Position numbers and translations under genes: made by a program | Assembly (NCBI GenBank): GCA_020726505.1 | Contig: JAHLEZ010000014.1 | Coordinates: 806,001-870,000 of the forward strand | Direction of reading: 5' to 3' | DNA length: 64,000 nucleotides | DNA from: Leptodontidium sp. MPI-SDFR-AT-0119 | Taxonomy: Eukaryota > Ascomycota > Leotiomycetes > Helotiales > Leptodontidiaceae | Shown here: positions 1 to 10,109 of the stretch, one piece after another | How the letters are laid out: each line of letters opens with the position of its first letter | Numbering within the stretch: the first letter of the stretch is position 1 | Notes under the pieces: model-generated | What the model was told of the DNA's origin: nothing | Seen by the model: the letters and a program-made list of their open reading frames with translations, nothing else | Database searches by the model: none

Positions 1-1657
1 GATATCTCACTGTATTCGCCAGGGAGACTTCTGAGCCATATGGATAGCCATTGGTCCAGTTCAGAGTACCGCGATCTCCAACGATCGATATCCGCTTGAG
101 AGACGATGTCGAGTGGGACTTGAAGAAATTCGTGGGTCTGTGACATGATCTTGAGAAGCTCGCAGTGATAAGAGTAGCTTCCAAGATTGGCAGCATTTTG
201 GTTTGTGTCTTCCTCGACAGTACCGCGAAACTCATCCCAGCGAGGCCATCTGGTTTCGACCGCGCGATCTTCAGAGAACAGGTCGTAGCGACAGGGAAGA
301 CGTCTTCTTGCTGCCCTCTCATCGATGGCAAATCGTGAATACGTCCCTAGGGTCGTATAACGATCCATACTGTATACTACCCAAAACAACCGGCGACGTT
401 CCTCGTTCTCTATCCAAGATCCTGCCGGCGGGAGTAAACGAGAGCGGAGAACACTGGTATTCATCTGACTACTCGCGTTGATACTGTGGCCTAGTTCAAA
501 CCCCAATCTGAAGTTCAGAATACTCTGGGTGATCAAGGCAACCATATTGGATGTTTCTGGTGAGTGGCTTGTCCCAAGCATATCGACCGTAAGAAGAACC
601 ATGGATTGGATTGTTCGAATATTAGAGTTCTCCAATCCGTAAAGCTGGACTCTCCTTTTCAGGCGGCTTCGATAAGTGTCTTGGACTTCGGTTGTGTGGC
701 CCGGATCCCTCGAGAAGCGGAGACTGACGAATACAATTGCATGGAGTAGAACTCGGTCGGATTCGTCGGGGATCCATGCCTGAGAAAGTATGTCGAAAGT
801 TGTGACACGGTCAAGCATGGGGATCCATGTATTGATGTGCTTGAAATAAAGGTCTACTAGAACATAAAGCTGCTCTGGAGGCGGCAGATCAGGCTCAACC
901 GTTTCGCTTGGCCATCCAACTGTCGTACTCAGTGATGGTGAAATGAGGGGTGTAACAGGTGTGAACGCTCTCACATATGTCTCGTTTGGATACTGCGGTG
1001 TAGTATCTCTTGCTACCTGGCTCGGCTGGGTCTGATCGGACAAGGTAACCTGTGAAAGCCATGATATCTTGTTCGGTTCTCCGGCTGGAGCAACAGGCCC
1101 AGGCTTTTCCGTTCTATCCTGTAAAACTTGAGGAGACAAGCTGGTGTTGGAACCAGATTCAATCGAATTTCTGACACAGATGTGATCTTCAAGTTGCTTA
1201 CTCAAGAGCTGGACAACAGACTCGAGTCGAAAGACCTTATCCGCAAGATCCTGACCGGACCCGGGCTTAGGGCCAGGTCTTTGTTTCTTGCTGTAAGAGC
1301 ATGGTCGATTATTCTTCTCACACCAGCCACAACTCGGTCTTACACGGTCACATTTGACTTTTCTGGCCTGACAAGTTACGCAGCTATGGAAGATTAGCAA
1401 GCAAGCTACAGTCCCAAACAGGGTGTTGATGATCGGTATACAAGTAGTACGAAAAACAGACAACGTTCAACAGGGAAATATTTTCAATGAGGCCACAACG
1501 CCTCGTTGGAGTTAAGGAGCTGGGTGACGTACGATATAAAATCTCCGCCTTGCCACTCTCTTTTGCCTTGATCGGCCAATGAGAAGGTGATATACCCTCC
1601 ATTGTCATCGGATTGAGACGTACTCGGACGCTTGCCTCTCGTGTCAGATGTCGCCAT
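1..1657 (-). CDS. Zn2Cys6 transcription factor, 3' part cut by window edge
   Basis: Reads from ATG at 1657 leftwards off the window. Exon 1 is 1657-1533, intron 1532-1384 (donor GTACGT, branch GCTAAT, acceptor CATAG), exon 2 starts at 1383 and is open to base 1. Residues 43-70 form a perfect zinc binuclear cluster, C-x2-C-x6-C-x6-C-x2-C-x6-C (CVTCQARKVKC, then CGWC and C70), followed by a basic, Pro/Gly-rich linker. Downstream is the fungal-specific regulatory domain (Fungal_trans type) with the typical signature EERRRLFWVVYSMDRY. It should act in the nucleus as a sequence-specific regulator; its targets cannot be inferred. The N-terminal 42 residues before the cluster are Ser/Asp/Gly-rich. 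The C terminus is missing only because the window ends. Confidence 0.9.
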
Positions 1658-2459
1658 GGCCTATGAAGACGCACTGTGTTCGCTGAATCTTTTTCTCCGA
1701 CAGGAGACGAATATGTAGATAGACCGCAACACCGAGGGGACTGTGGAGTTGAGAGGGAGGCTGACGGCCATGTGTATGTATGTAAGCTGTCCAAGTGCAG
1801 ATCCGGAGTACCCCGCAAAAATTACATGCTTGGCCAGCTGCAAATTTCTATCGTTGTTCTAGATGTCGTGACTCTGACTAGACACGGGGGCATGCAAGGA
1901 GATTTTTGCGCTCTTTAGATTTGCGGGGTGATATCTCCAAGGTTCAGGAGGCGGCGCATGGGAAATGACAGCGCAGGATGGGACGGATGGAGAAGAGAGC
2001 CCCGTTGCTAAGGCCCGAAGGAGCCGAGGTGATTGCGGGTGCGGGCAACCTCAGTGGGCTTAGCGAGCGGCCCTCCCCAAACAAAACATGGATGCGATTG
2101 GCAACTCTTGAAGAAATACATTTTGATGGTCTAACCAGATTTGGCCACGGGGTATCTGTTACCCCGAAGAATTTCAACGTCAACATCCATCTTCTGTCTC
2201 AATCCATCAATTCCCCCGACACCGAGCCAATTAGTTCAATTGGGCCCCTCAACAGCAGATATGACACGAGACTTGGAGGACTTGTTTGGTCATGCGGTGG
2301 TGCTTACAGTAAGGCGAGAATTGAGTTGCAGGATTCACATGCTTTTCTTTAGTACTTCGGACTGGTACAAGTAGTACTTACAGCCGTTGATCACTTCGCC
2401 CATGATTCTCTCTTCCATCCAGTTCCGGTCGTCAACTTTTTGCTGCTTCTGTCAAATCC
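1658..2459. other. Divergent intergenic region
   Basis: Lies between two genes transcribed away from each other, so it holds both promoters. Open frames here lack domains and convincing splice structure. I see no repeat or RNA gene. Confidence 0.5.
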
Positions 2460-4617
2460 ATGTACGCCTCATCCCGTTTGTTCAGGCCGTTGGCCTACGC
2501 ATCTGTTGCGGTAGCCACTGGCGGAACAGCACTTTATACCCTGTCCGGGAACGACGATGACCTGAAATCAAGAATCCATAAGCCGGCATTCAATAAGTCC
2601 GGCAAAGTCGTGCCACCAACATTTCCCCAAGTCAAATCAAGACAGGAGCATATTGCGGCGCTCAGGCGGAGTGGACTGAGAACCCTCAGCCAAGATCCAG
2701 AGCAGAAGGACGCTTCTAACGACGATAATATCTACGATTTGCTCATCATTGGAGGCGGAGCCACAGGAACTGGAATTGCCTTGGATGCAGTGACGAGGGG
2801 TCTAAAAGTCGCTTTGATTGAAAGAGACGATTTCAGCAGCGGAACAAGCAGCAAAAGCACCAAGCTCATCCACGGCGGAGTTCGGTATCTTGAAAAGGCA
2901 GTCTGGAATCTCGATTATGAGCAATTCAAGCTTGTTCAGGAAGCTCTTCGAGAAAGAAAGCATTTCAGCAACGTTGCTCCACACTTGGCTTCATGGCTTC
3001 CGGTCATGCTGCCTCTGCAAAGCTGGCTCAAAGCACCTTACTTTTGGGCTGGTACCAAATGCTACGACCTGCTTGCTGGCTCGAAGGGCTTCAAAGGCTC
3101 GTATTTTCTCACTAAGACGGCTGCACTCGAAGCGTTTCCTATGCAGAAGAAAGATGGCCTCGTCGGAGCCCTGGTTTATTATGACGGACAACATAACGAC
3201 TCACGGATGAACATCTCCTTGGCAATGACAGCTGCCATGTACGGGGCTACGATAGTAAATCATGTTGAGGCGACGGAATTGCAGAAGGATTCCGATGGCA
3301 AGATTTGCGGTGCTCGAGTCCGGGACCTAATTCCGAGCAGCTCCAAGGACGATGAAGGATCAGATGAGTTTATCATTCGTGCCAGAGGAGTCATCAATGC
3401 AACCGGGCCGTATGTTGATGCTATCCGCAAGTTCGACAAGCCCGAAGACCGCGACATCGTCGTCCCTAGTACCGGTGTCCATGTCGTACTGCCAGCGTAT
3501 TTCAGCTCGAAGGACATGGGCTTGATAGATCCAAGTACTTCAGATGGGCGTGTAATGTTTTTCCTGCCCTGGGAAGGAAGGACTCTTGCTGGAACAACAG
3601 ATACCCCTTCCAAAGTCTCTCAGAATCCAATAGCAGGGGAGAACGATGTTGACTGGATACTGAACGAGATCAGAGGTTACCTCGCGCCGGGTATCTCCTT
3701 ACAACGCTCGGATGTTCTTGCTGCATGGTCTGGTATATCAAACCCGGATTCCTGTTGACCTGAGGGATTGTTGTTACTAACATTTTTCAGGTATTCGCCC
3801 CCTAGTCCAAGATCCAAAAGCCGCCAACACAGAATCACTCGTTCGAAATCATCTAGTCACCGTCTCCGATTCTGGTCTGCTCACATGCGCCGGGGGTAAA
3901 TGGACGACTTATCGCCAAATGGCAGAAGATGCCGTCGACAAAGCTGTTGAGGTGTTTAAACTAGAGTCCGGTCAATCCAAGATCGACTTTGCCAGAACTC
4001 TACAGGAATTCAACGACCTGCCAATCGTAGATGGCTCTTGTCAAACTCAACACGTCCGACTAATTGGAGCCCATGGTTTCCACGATACGCTTGCCATAAA
4101 CCTCATACAGCATTACTCCCTCGACGAAGACATTGCGACGCATCTCGTCCATTCGTATGGTGACCGTGCATGGGAGGTTGCTAAGTTGAGTTCGAAAGCG
4201 GGACGACTCGTCCCAGAACACTCGTTTGTAGATGGCGAGATCATCCATGCTATGAAGAGCGAGGCAGCCGAGACTGCAGTTGACGTGTTGGCTCGACGGA
4301 TGCGACTTGCTTTTATCGATGTGCAATCAGCCCTGCAAGTGCTTCCGCGAGTGATCGACATGATGGGCGAGGAGTTGAAGTGGGATCGAGAGCGACTCGA
4401 CAGCGAATGGGCCGATAGCGTGGAATTCTTGAAGTCAATGGGCCTTCCTCAGAACCAGTATGGAATCTCGAGAGCGGAGGTACTAGCTCAAGCAAAAGCC
4501 CCCGTTGTTTTGGAGGCAAATGGTACCACTGAATCTCCTACAAAGAAGCCCAAGACCATGCAACTGGTGGGCCAAGGAATCGCCACAAGTGGAGTTACGC
4601 CATCAAGTCTCTCGTAA
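2460..4617 (+). CDS. GUT2: Mitochondrial FAD-dependent glycerol-3-phosphate dehydrogenase
   Basis: Exons 2460-3732 and 3791-4617; intron 3733-3790 (GTATAT, TACTAAC, TTTTCAG) restores W-S-G-I-R-P across the junction. Product 699 aa, the usual length for fungal GUT2. It oxidises glycerol-3-phosphate to dihydroxyacetone phosphate and feeds electrons to ubiquinone at the inner mitochondrial membrane (glycerol use and the G3P shuttle). The N terminus is basic/hydroxylated (MYASSRLFRPLAYASVAVAT) followed by a short hydrophobic stretch, as expected for import. The dinucleotide-binding motif LLIIGGGATGTGIALD is at about residues 94-109, followed by the family block TSSKSTKLIHGGVRYLEKA. The C-terminal DAO_C-type domain follows the intron (LTCAGGKWTTYRQMAEDAVD). 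No EF-hand is seen, as usual in fungi. Confidence 0.97.
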
Positions 4618-4916
4618 ACATAAATGAGCCTGCCACCTTTACCATTGTCACTTTCCGGAACAGCCCTCTGCGTTTGGAGACCTGTTCATGTTTCACAACT
4701 CCCCCATTGTGGTGCAAAAGGCATTGCTGGATCCAACAATGGCTCTGAAAACTGGCCCATAAAGGGCCTTTCAGGAGTCTGTTCTCAATCCTCACGGCAA
4801 CGCCTGAAACGAAGATACTTAAATCACTTCAAATACCTCTGGCATGGAAAGATTATCCCAACATCGAGAAACGGACGCTACATTCCACAGAAATCTTTCC
4901 GGCCAGACGACCTAAC

Positions 4917-5423
4917 ATGCCTTCCAAAAAATCAGCCCACGGCCCTAGCCCTAGCCGTCCTTGCACAGCTAGCTACTGCCCCTTGAACTTCCCTCATTCC
5001 CAAGGCCTCTACCGACACGACCAAGCTGCCCACGAAGACAGAATCTTCGGGTGGTCCAACCCTCCTCCGAACATCCAGCGCACAGGTAGGGAGAGACAAA
5101 TTCTCATGGCCCTTCAGCCGGAGACTACCCCCAGTGGGCGGCCCAGAGGTTGGGCAGGAGAGCCTAGAACATCTTCTGGTTACGCCGAACTTGACGCCCA
5201 TGGAACATCGTCAACTTACGGCGAGCTTGAAGGAAGGCACCTGGCTCGTCCTGACATTAGACAATACACAACTGTGGAGTCCCGCGATTGGACCCAAGAG
5301 ATGTTCTTGAAGTATCATCGGGGCTGTACCTGCCCCACGTGCAGATGCGATGATAGGAATGGATGTAATTGTCTTTGGGAAGGAGGTTGTATGTACGAAT
5401 ATGGGCAATTTGCTCAAAGGTAG
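4917..5423 (+). CDS. Small C2H2 zinc-finger and Cys-rich hypothetical protein
   Basis: A 168-aa single-exon frame from ATG 4917. Residues 16-39 match a classical C2H2 finger, C-x4-C-x12-H-x4-H (C16, C21, H34, H39), with the expected aromatic Phe25 and Leu31. The middle is polar and low in complexity. The C terminus is strikingly Cys-rich (CTCPTCRCDD then CNC and C), which could bind a second metal. It sits 299 bp downstream of GUT2 on the same strand but with its own promoter space. A single finger makes sequence-specific DNA binding on its own doubtful; protein or RNA contact is equally possible. I do not recognise the family. Confidence 0.6.
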   Translation: MPSKKSAHGPSPSRPCTASYCPLNFPHSQGLYRHDQAAHEDRIFGWSNPPPNIQRTGRERQILMALQPETTPSGRPRGWAGEPRTSSGYAELDAHGTSSTYGELEGRHLARPDIRQYTTVESRDWTQEMFLKYHRGCTCPTCRCDDRNGCNCLWEGGCMYEYGQFAQR

Positions 5424-6124
5424 ATAGATCAACATCTCCCTGCTTAGCTGTAACAAAGAGTACTAGGTTCGTTTAGATTATTGGATTTTATGCATGAATT
5501 TATCTTTCATTATCTTTGCTTTTCATCATGTTCATCGGTGCAGGAAATATGATGATTCCCTGACTAAATGGCTCAAAATAACAATATCTTGTCTATGGCT
5601 GATGAAGAGACATAATAGAGTGCATCGGAAGACAAAAAGAAAAGGGTAAGTTTGTGAAGCGGGATTGCGATGCAGACGTAAATTGTGATCAAAAGATGTT
5701 TTGAATTCTTCCTATTGCTTAGGTCGTTCCCCAGAATCTCAAAAGAAAGCAAAGCATTTCCTACTTCAAAATCAAAGGTAATTTAACTTGCTGCCTGCGT
5801 GCCTGGAGGTTGGATAAATTGGGTTAACTTGTTTATGTTTTAGGAGAGCTCAGGGGACGTTCAGTATAAATGAGCCGTCCAGTGGAGGGCTGGGGAAGCT
5901 CCAGGCCTGAGGCGCTGTAATTAGAGAAACTGCTCGTATACAGGGACTCATGGATGCGATAAGTAATCACAACCCCTGCCACATGCTACGTCACTTGAAG
6001 CTATCGTGAAGAATAACAACGAGTGACAACACTCGTCCTCCCTCAACCTCTCAACACCACCACACCTCGCATACTCCCATCAGCTTCTACCAGCGCGTAC
6101 CCAAGAGGGCAAAATATCACCACG
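5424..6124. other. Intergenic region
   Basis: 3' region of the Cys-rich gene and promoter of the Mpv17-type gene. A/T-rich near 5460-5780. No gene or repeat seen. Confidence 0.45.
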
Positions 6125-6846
6125 ATGCCTTCTCCAATCGTCAACACGACGATACAATCCTGTATCCTGAATGCGACAAGCAACCTCATTGCACAGTTCC
6201 TCACCGCATACCGCAGCAGCGTACGCCCTGATACACCTCACCCTTACTCTGTACCAACTAACAAGCCACAGTCCCCATACACCATACACTGGATCCCCGT
6301 CTTCCAATTCACGCTCTTCAATGCCCTAAACTGTCCACCCAACTTCCTCTGGTAGACCCCCTCCCCCTCCTCGCAAGAATCCATCTCCTCTCGTTTGAAC
6401 TACATCTAACAGACTCCCCCAGGCAATCCTTCCTCGAAACAACCTTCCCATCACATTACCTCGTCCCCTCCGACTCTGCCATCGCAGCCGCCGCCCAAAA
6501 CGACGAGAAAGAACTCGACCGCGAAGAGAAAACCCATACGCTCCTCGAGTCCAAACTCTCCATCAAGAACACCCTCATCAAATTCCTACTCGATCAGACG
6601 ATAGGCGCGTCGGTAAATACCTTGCTATTCTCGCTGGTCTTTGCAGGATTTAGGGGAGCGGGGTATATGGAGGCGATAGAGGTTGCCAAAGAGGAGTTCT
6701 GGCCGCTGATGCAGGCCGGCTGGACGTTGTGGCCTTTTGTGAGTTTTTGCAATTATGCTCTGATTAAGAGCGTGGAGGGGCGGGCTTTGGTGGGGAGTTT
6801 GGCGGGTATGGGGTGGGGGATTTATTTGAGTTTGATGCAGAGTTGA
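6125..6846 (+). CDS. Mpv17/PMP22 family membrane protein
   Basis: Exons 6125-6220, 6272-6351 and 6423-6846. Introns are 6221-6271 (GTACGC, ACTAAC, CACAG; 51 bp, so it is in frame if retained) and 6352-6422 (GTAGAC, CCCAG). Product 199 aa, normal for the family. The start at 6125 gives MPSPIVNTTIQSCILNATSN, matching the family's first helix better than the upstream ATG 6023. Family landmarks are the W-I-P block before PPNFLWQSFLETTFP and the C-terminal LLDQTIGASVNTLLFS and WPLMQAGWTLWPFVSF. The protein has about four membrane segments and would sit in the inner mitochondrial or peroxisomal membrane. Members (SYM1, PXMP2, MPV17) are channel-like proteins with unresolved substrates. The acidic loop around residues 73-90 is longer than in yeast SYM1. 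Confidence 0.9.
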
Positions 6847-7422
6847 GGGGGAGTTGGTGGTGGCTGGGTGTACTACATTATTAGTAGAAGTGCTTGAGGT
6901 TGGCTGGGACATTTGGGCACGATGAGTTTCTTGAGTGATTTTCATCTGTTATGATGATCACACACCTGCGGGAGTATGGGGAGAGTGACTTCATGAATCT
7001 GCATGACTGAAGTTGTTTGATGGGAGGATATACCACGGGGGGTTACAGGATATAGGCGGGCGCGCGGAGTAGACAGGTCCACCTAATAGAAGCGTTTTCC
7101 ACTTCAGGCCTGGGGTCACTCCGTGAGACATGATTCCAGAGTTTCTCGGCTACTCAGACATCTAGTTTGTTTATGCTAGCATTCCGCAAACGTTCCAGGA
7201 CTTTCTGTAACAGCCATCCGGGCCTAGAGGTGCAGGACAAAGAAACCGCGTTCATCCAAGACAACACCACCACAAAGGAGCCGCGTATATGTGTATCGAT
7301 GCTCTCTACATTTCAAACCAAGGTGTTTAATCACTGCGTTGAATTTGAATACCCTGAAGAGACAGACGTCAACCAACATAAACATCATCATCAACCACGC
7401 AAGCAACCAAGCACAAATACTG
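6847..7422. other. Intergenic region
   Basis: Spacer between two same-strand genes. An open frame continues upstream of the chosen ATG 7423 but without a better start codon. Nothing else seen. Confidence 0.4.
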
Positions 7423-8730
7423 ATGGCAACTTCGCAGTCAACCATGTCCTCTACAACCCCATCCAAAACCATTCAAGCTGCCGACATCCGCGCCTACCGC
7501 TCCAAAACCGAGCGACTGCTCCAAAACATCGAGCGAGACGTAGCAGCTCTAGAAGCACACATCCGCGCTGGTCCAACATTTTCACATCCAGATCCATTTC
7601 CATGGCTATCTCCCCTCCGGCCCAGCTCACCGGAAAGAGAGTATATACCACCAGGACCAACTCTATCACCCCCGGCACGATTTTCGTCGACGGGAATGCC
7701 CCTTCCGCAGCCGATGTACACTGGGCCAATCGCTATGATGCCGTCGGTATATTGCCCGTCCCCCCTCAAGGGGTCTGAGGCGTATCGGCAGATGGAGCAG
7801 AAATACCCGAGGGGCGGCGTCAATGTAGGAGATGGAGATGGAGAGATCTATGACCCGGCACACCCTCTCATTGAGCATGGCTCGAATGCCTCGAAACTAT
7901 ATGATTTCGAGCGGTATCGCCATCAGAGTGCGGAGGTAGACCCAGTCCGTGAGATTGAGTCTGAGTTGGAGTACAAGATCGAAACCGAGAATCAGAATGT
8001 GGAGATGGAGGTGGAGGAGTACGAGGGCGAGAAAGTGCAAAGTTCAGAAAAGCCCTCTCGAGTCTCAATCGAGACAGGAACAAGAGACGAAGCAAACGAC
8101 CAGCAGCGAGAAACGATAGAAGACAGTCCCGTGAATCCTACATCCGAGAAATTCTGGGGTCAGCTCTTCAGCAAAGAAAACCAACCAAACAACGCGGCGA
8201 GGGTGGAGAGTGTTGAGCAACACGGGAACAAATTCAAGGATCATCTGGACTCTCAAGACGATAATATTGAGACGTTGTCAAATCAAGCATTCTCACCCTT
8301 CGAACGGTCTCCGGCACCTGGAATCCCAAGTCCAAGGACCGATTCTCTCGCGAAACCGGAATCAGAATTGCATCAGGGGCAAACGGAGCTTATGAGCACA
8401 GCAGGTCAAGAAATGGGGGGATCTCAAGAGGCTGAAGAGCTAGCGAATCCGATTGGATTAGAAGGGCTTGATAGCGGGGATGGGGAGAATCGATATAATG
8501 GCCTTTTCGAAGAGGCTGGGATGCAAGATGATGTTTATCCTGGAGCTGATGATGAGAATGCTTTCTGGGATGGGTCCTCTGTTCCTACGGACTTGGGGAC
8601 GGATGCTGCTATGCAGAGTATGGAGGATGAGTATGCAGTGATGCTGGATGAAGATGGAGAAGTTTCTTTATTGATGGATGACGATGATGGGTTTGATGAA
8701 GAGGAAGATGATTTTATGGATTCGGAGTAG
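7423..8730 (+). CDS. Acidic hypothetical protein, low complexity
   Basis: Single exon, 435 aa from ATG 7423 (MATSQSTMSSTT). The N-terminal 50 residues contain a short amphipathic, basic helix (RSKTERLLQNIERDVAALEA), then a Pro-rich stretch. The remaining protein is strongly acidic and polar and ends in a run of Asp/Glu (DDDDGFDEEEDDFMDSE). No catalytic motif, signal peptide or membrane span. Codon use resembles neighbouring genes, so it is probably translated. Intrinsic disorder and an acidic tail would suit a nuclear or chaperone-like partner protein, but this is only inference. Confidence 0.7.
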   Translation: MATSQSTMSSTTPSKTIQAADIRAYRSKTERLLQNIERDVAALEAHIRAGPTFSHPDPFPWLSPLRPSSPEREYIPPGPTLSPPARFSSTGMPLPQPMYTGPIAMMPSVYCPSPLKGSEAYRQMEQKYPRGGVNVGDGDGEIYDPAHPLIEHGSNASKLYDFERYRHQSAEVDPVREIESELEYKIETENQNVEMEVEEYEGEKVQSSEKPSRVSIETGTRDEANDQQRETIEDSPVNPTSEKFWGQLFSKENQPNNAARVESVEQHGNKFKDHLDSQDDNIETLSNQAFSPFERSPAPGIPSPRTDSLAKPESELHQGQTELMSTAGQEMGGSQEAEELANPIGLEGLDSGDGENRYNGLFEEAGMQDDVYPGADDENAFWDGSSVPTDLGTDAAMQSMEDEYAVMLDEDGEVSLLMDDDDGFDEEEDDFMDSE

Positions 8731-9335
8731 TGGTCTTTTTTGAGAATAGATTTCCATCCATTGTTTATTGGCTTTTTCATTTTGCCGACTCGGGCTTACT
8801 ACTTGGTCTGCGGAGTGGCGGATGGACCTTGAAGGTGAAAACTCCACCCCTCCGAAGTAAGACGAAAATCTTTGGCTGGTATGAATATACATGGATTTAG
8901 GAAAGAGATTTTTCGATTAGTCATTAAGTGCGGATGGGAAAGGTGCTTTGAAGTTCCTACTTACAACGGCTCAAAGAAAACTGCCACTGCTGCTGCAAAG
9001 AAATGCTCGCTCAAGTATTACCTTTATCCCAACACAATGACTTCTAACACTCCACCTTGTTTGCCTGTTAGCTCAACGAAGCCATTATCCTCTAGCATCT
9101 TTTGTACGAGGACAGTGAGTGGTTACGTATGAATGGTCCACAAGAACAGATAAAGAAATCATGGAAACTAAACTTTAAATGAGTGCCGTCTGAATACCAC
9201 TTTCAATCCCCCTTCACTTGAAGGGACCTCCTTCAGCACCGGATATTCACTCTGCTGCCTGACCTACCATATATCCCTCACTTACCCTATCACTGAGTAC
9301 CCACAAATCACCAAGTCAATCTACCAAACGTAGCC
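8731..9335. other. Intergenic region
   Basis: Spacer with 3' end of the acidic gene and promoter of the next. Short open frames only; no support for a gene. Confidence 0.4.
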
Positions 9336-10109
9336 ATGACTCCGCGTCACATCCGCCAACAGGCGAAAGACGCCCAGCGCGCAGTTCAAGAAGCCAAACG
9401 CGCCGCAAAGCTCGAGAGAGCTACCGCAAAGGCAGAACGGAAAGCAGAGAAGGTAGCGAAGAAGGCAGAGCGTCTCAAGGTCGCAATCCTGAACCCCGAA
9501 TTGCAGCGTCCCAACGGCGGACTCTTCCACCGAGAGCCCAAGACCATCATGACCATCTGGCGCCAGATCTGCCCAGTCGCACCTTACGAAGGTCTGGTAG
9601 CAGCACACAGAGCCATCCTCACTAGCACGCTCCTATCCAAGGCAGAGATCACAGCAGACCACTTCATGGTTGAAGAGGACATCCTGTCACTGTCTGGCTA
9701 TGCGCGTGTCCTCGTTGCAGCTACAGAGTCGCAGATTGACACCTGGCGAACCAGTCCGCTAGGTCGAGGTCTTGCCGTCGAAGAGTGCACTCTTGTTCGC
9801 AAGGATATGAGCGAGCTGCCGGAGGTTGTAACGCGTTGTTTTCATCGACGAGAAGTTGATCTCAGCTCGGAGGAGACGAGATTCATTCTCTTGACTAGAT
9901 ACCAGGCGAAGCGCTTCGCGGCCCTAGAGGAACTAGACGATATCCCAAGAAACTTCTTTCTGTTGAGGAAGAGACAGAATGTTTACAGTCTGAAATCTGG
10001 CGACCCTCCGGGGCGGTCCAGTCTTTCTGCTTGGGGTTGGAGGACGTCGCGTCTTAGGAGGTGGCGAGAGTTAGGTGATGATTGTTATACGTACCAGGAG
10101 GAGGAGTAG
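9336..10109 (+). CDS. Hypothetical protein with basic coiled-coil N terminus
   Basis: Single exon, 257 aa from ATG 9336. Residues 5-50 are a continuous Ala/Lys/Arg/Glu helix (KLERATAKAERKAEKVAKKA) with strong coiled-coil or nucleic-acid-binding character. The following 200 residues look globular, with Trp and Cys scattered (IMTIWRQICPVAPYEGLV and REVDLSSEETRFILLTRYQ). There is no signal peptide and no membrane segment. I do not recognise the fold. Codon choice (frequent C-ending codons, intact length) supports a real gene. Confidence 0.7.
   Translation: MTPRHIRQQAKDAQRAVQEAKRAAKLERATAKAERKAEKVAKKAERLKVAILNPELQRPNGGLFHREPKTIMTIWRQICPVAPYEGLVAAHRAILTSTLLSKAEITADHFMVEEDILSLSGYARVLVAATESQIDTWRTSPLGRGLAVEECTLVRKDMSELPEVVTRCFHRREVDLSSEETRFILLTRYQAKRFAALEELDDIPRNFFLLRKRQNVYSLKSGDPPGRSSLSAWGWRTSRLRRWRELGDDCYTYQEEE

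Noticed and set aside
1128..1397. Plus-strand open frame of 89 codons
   Set aside because: It is the antisense shadow of the Zn2Cys6 cluster coding sequence on the minus strand.
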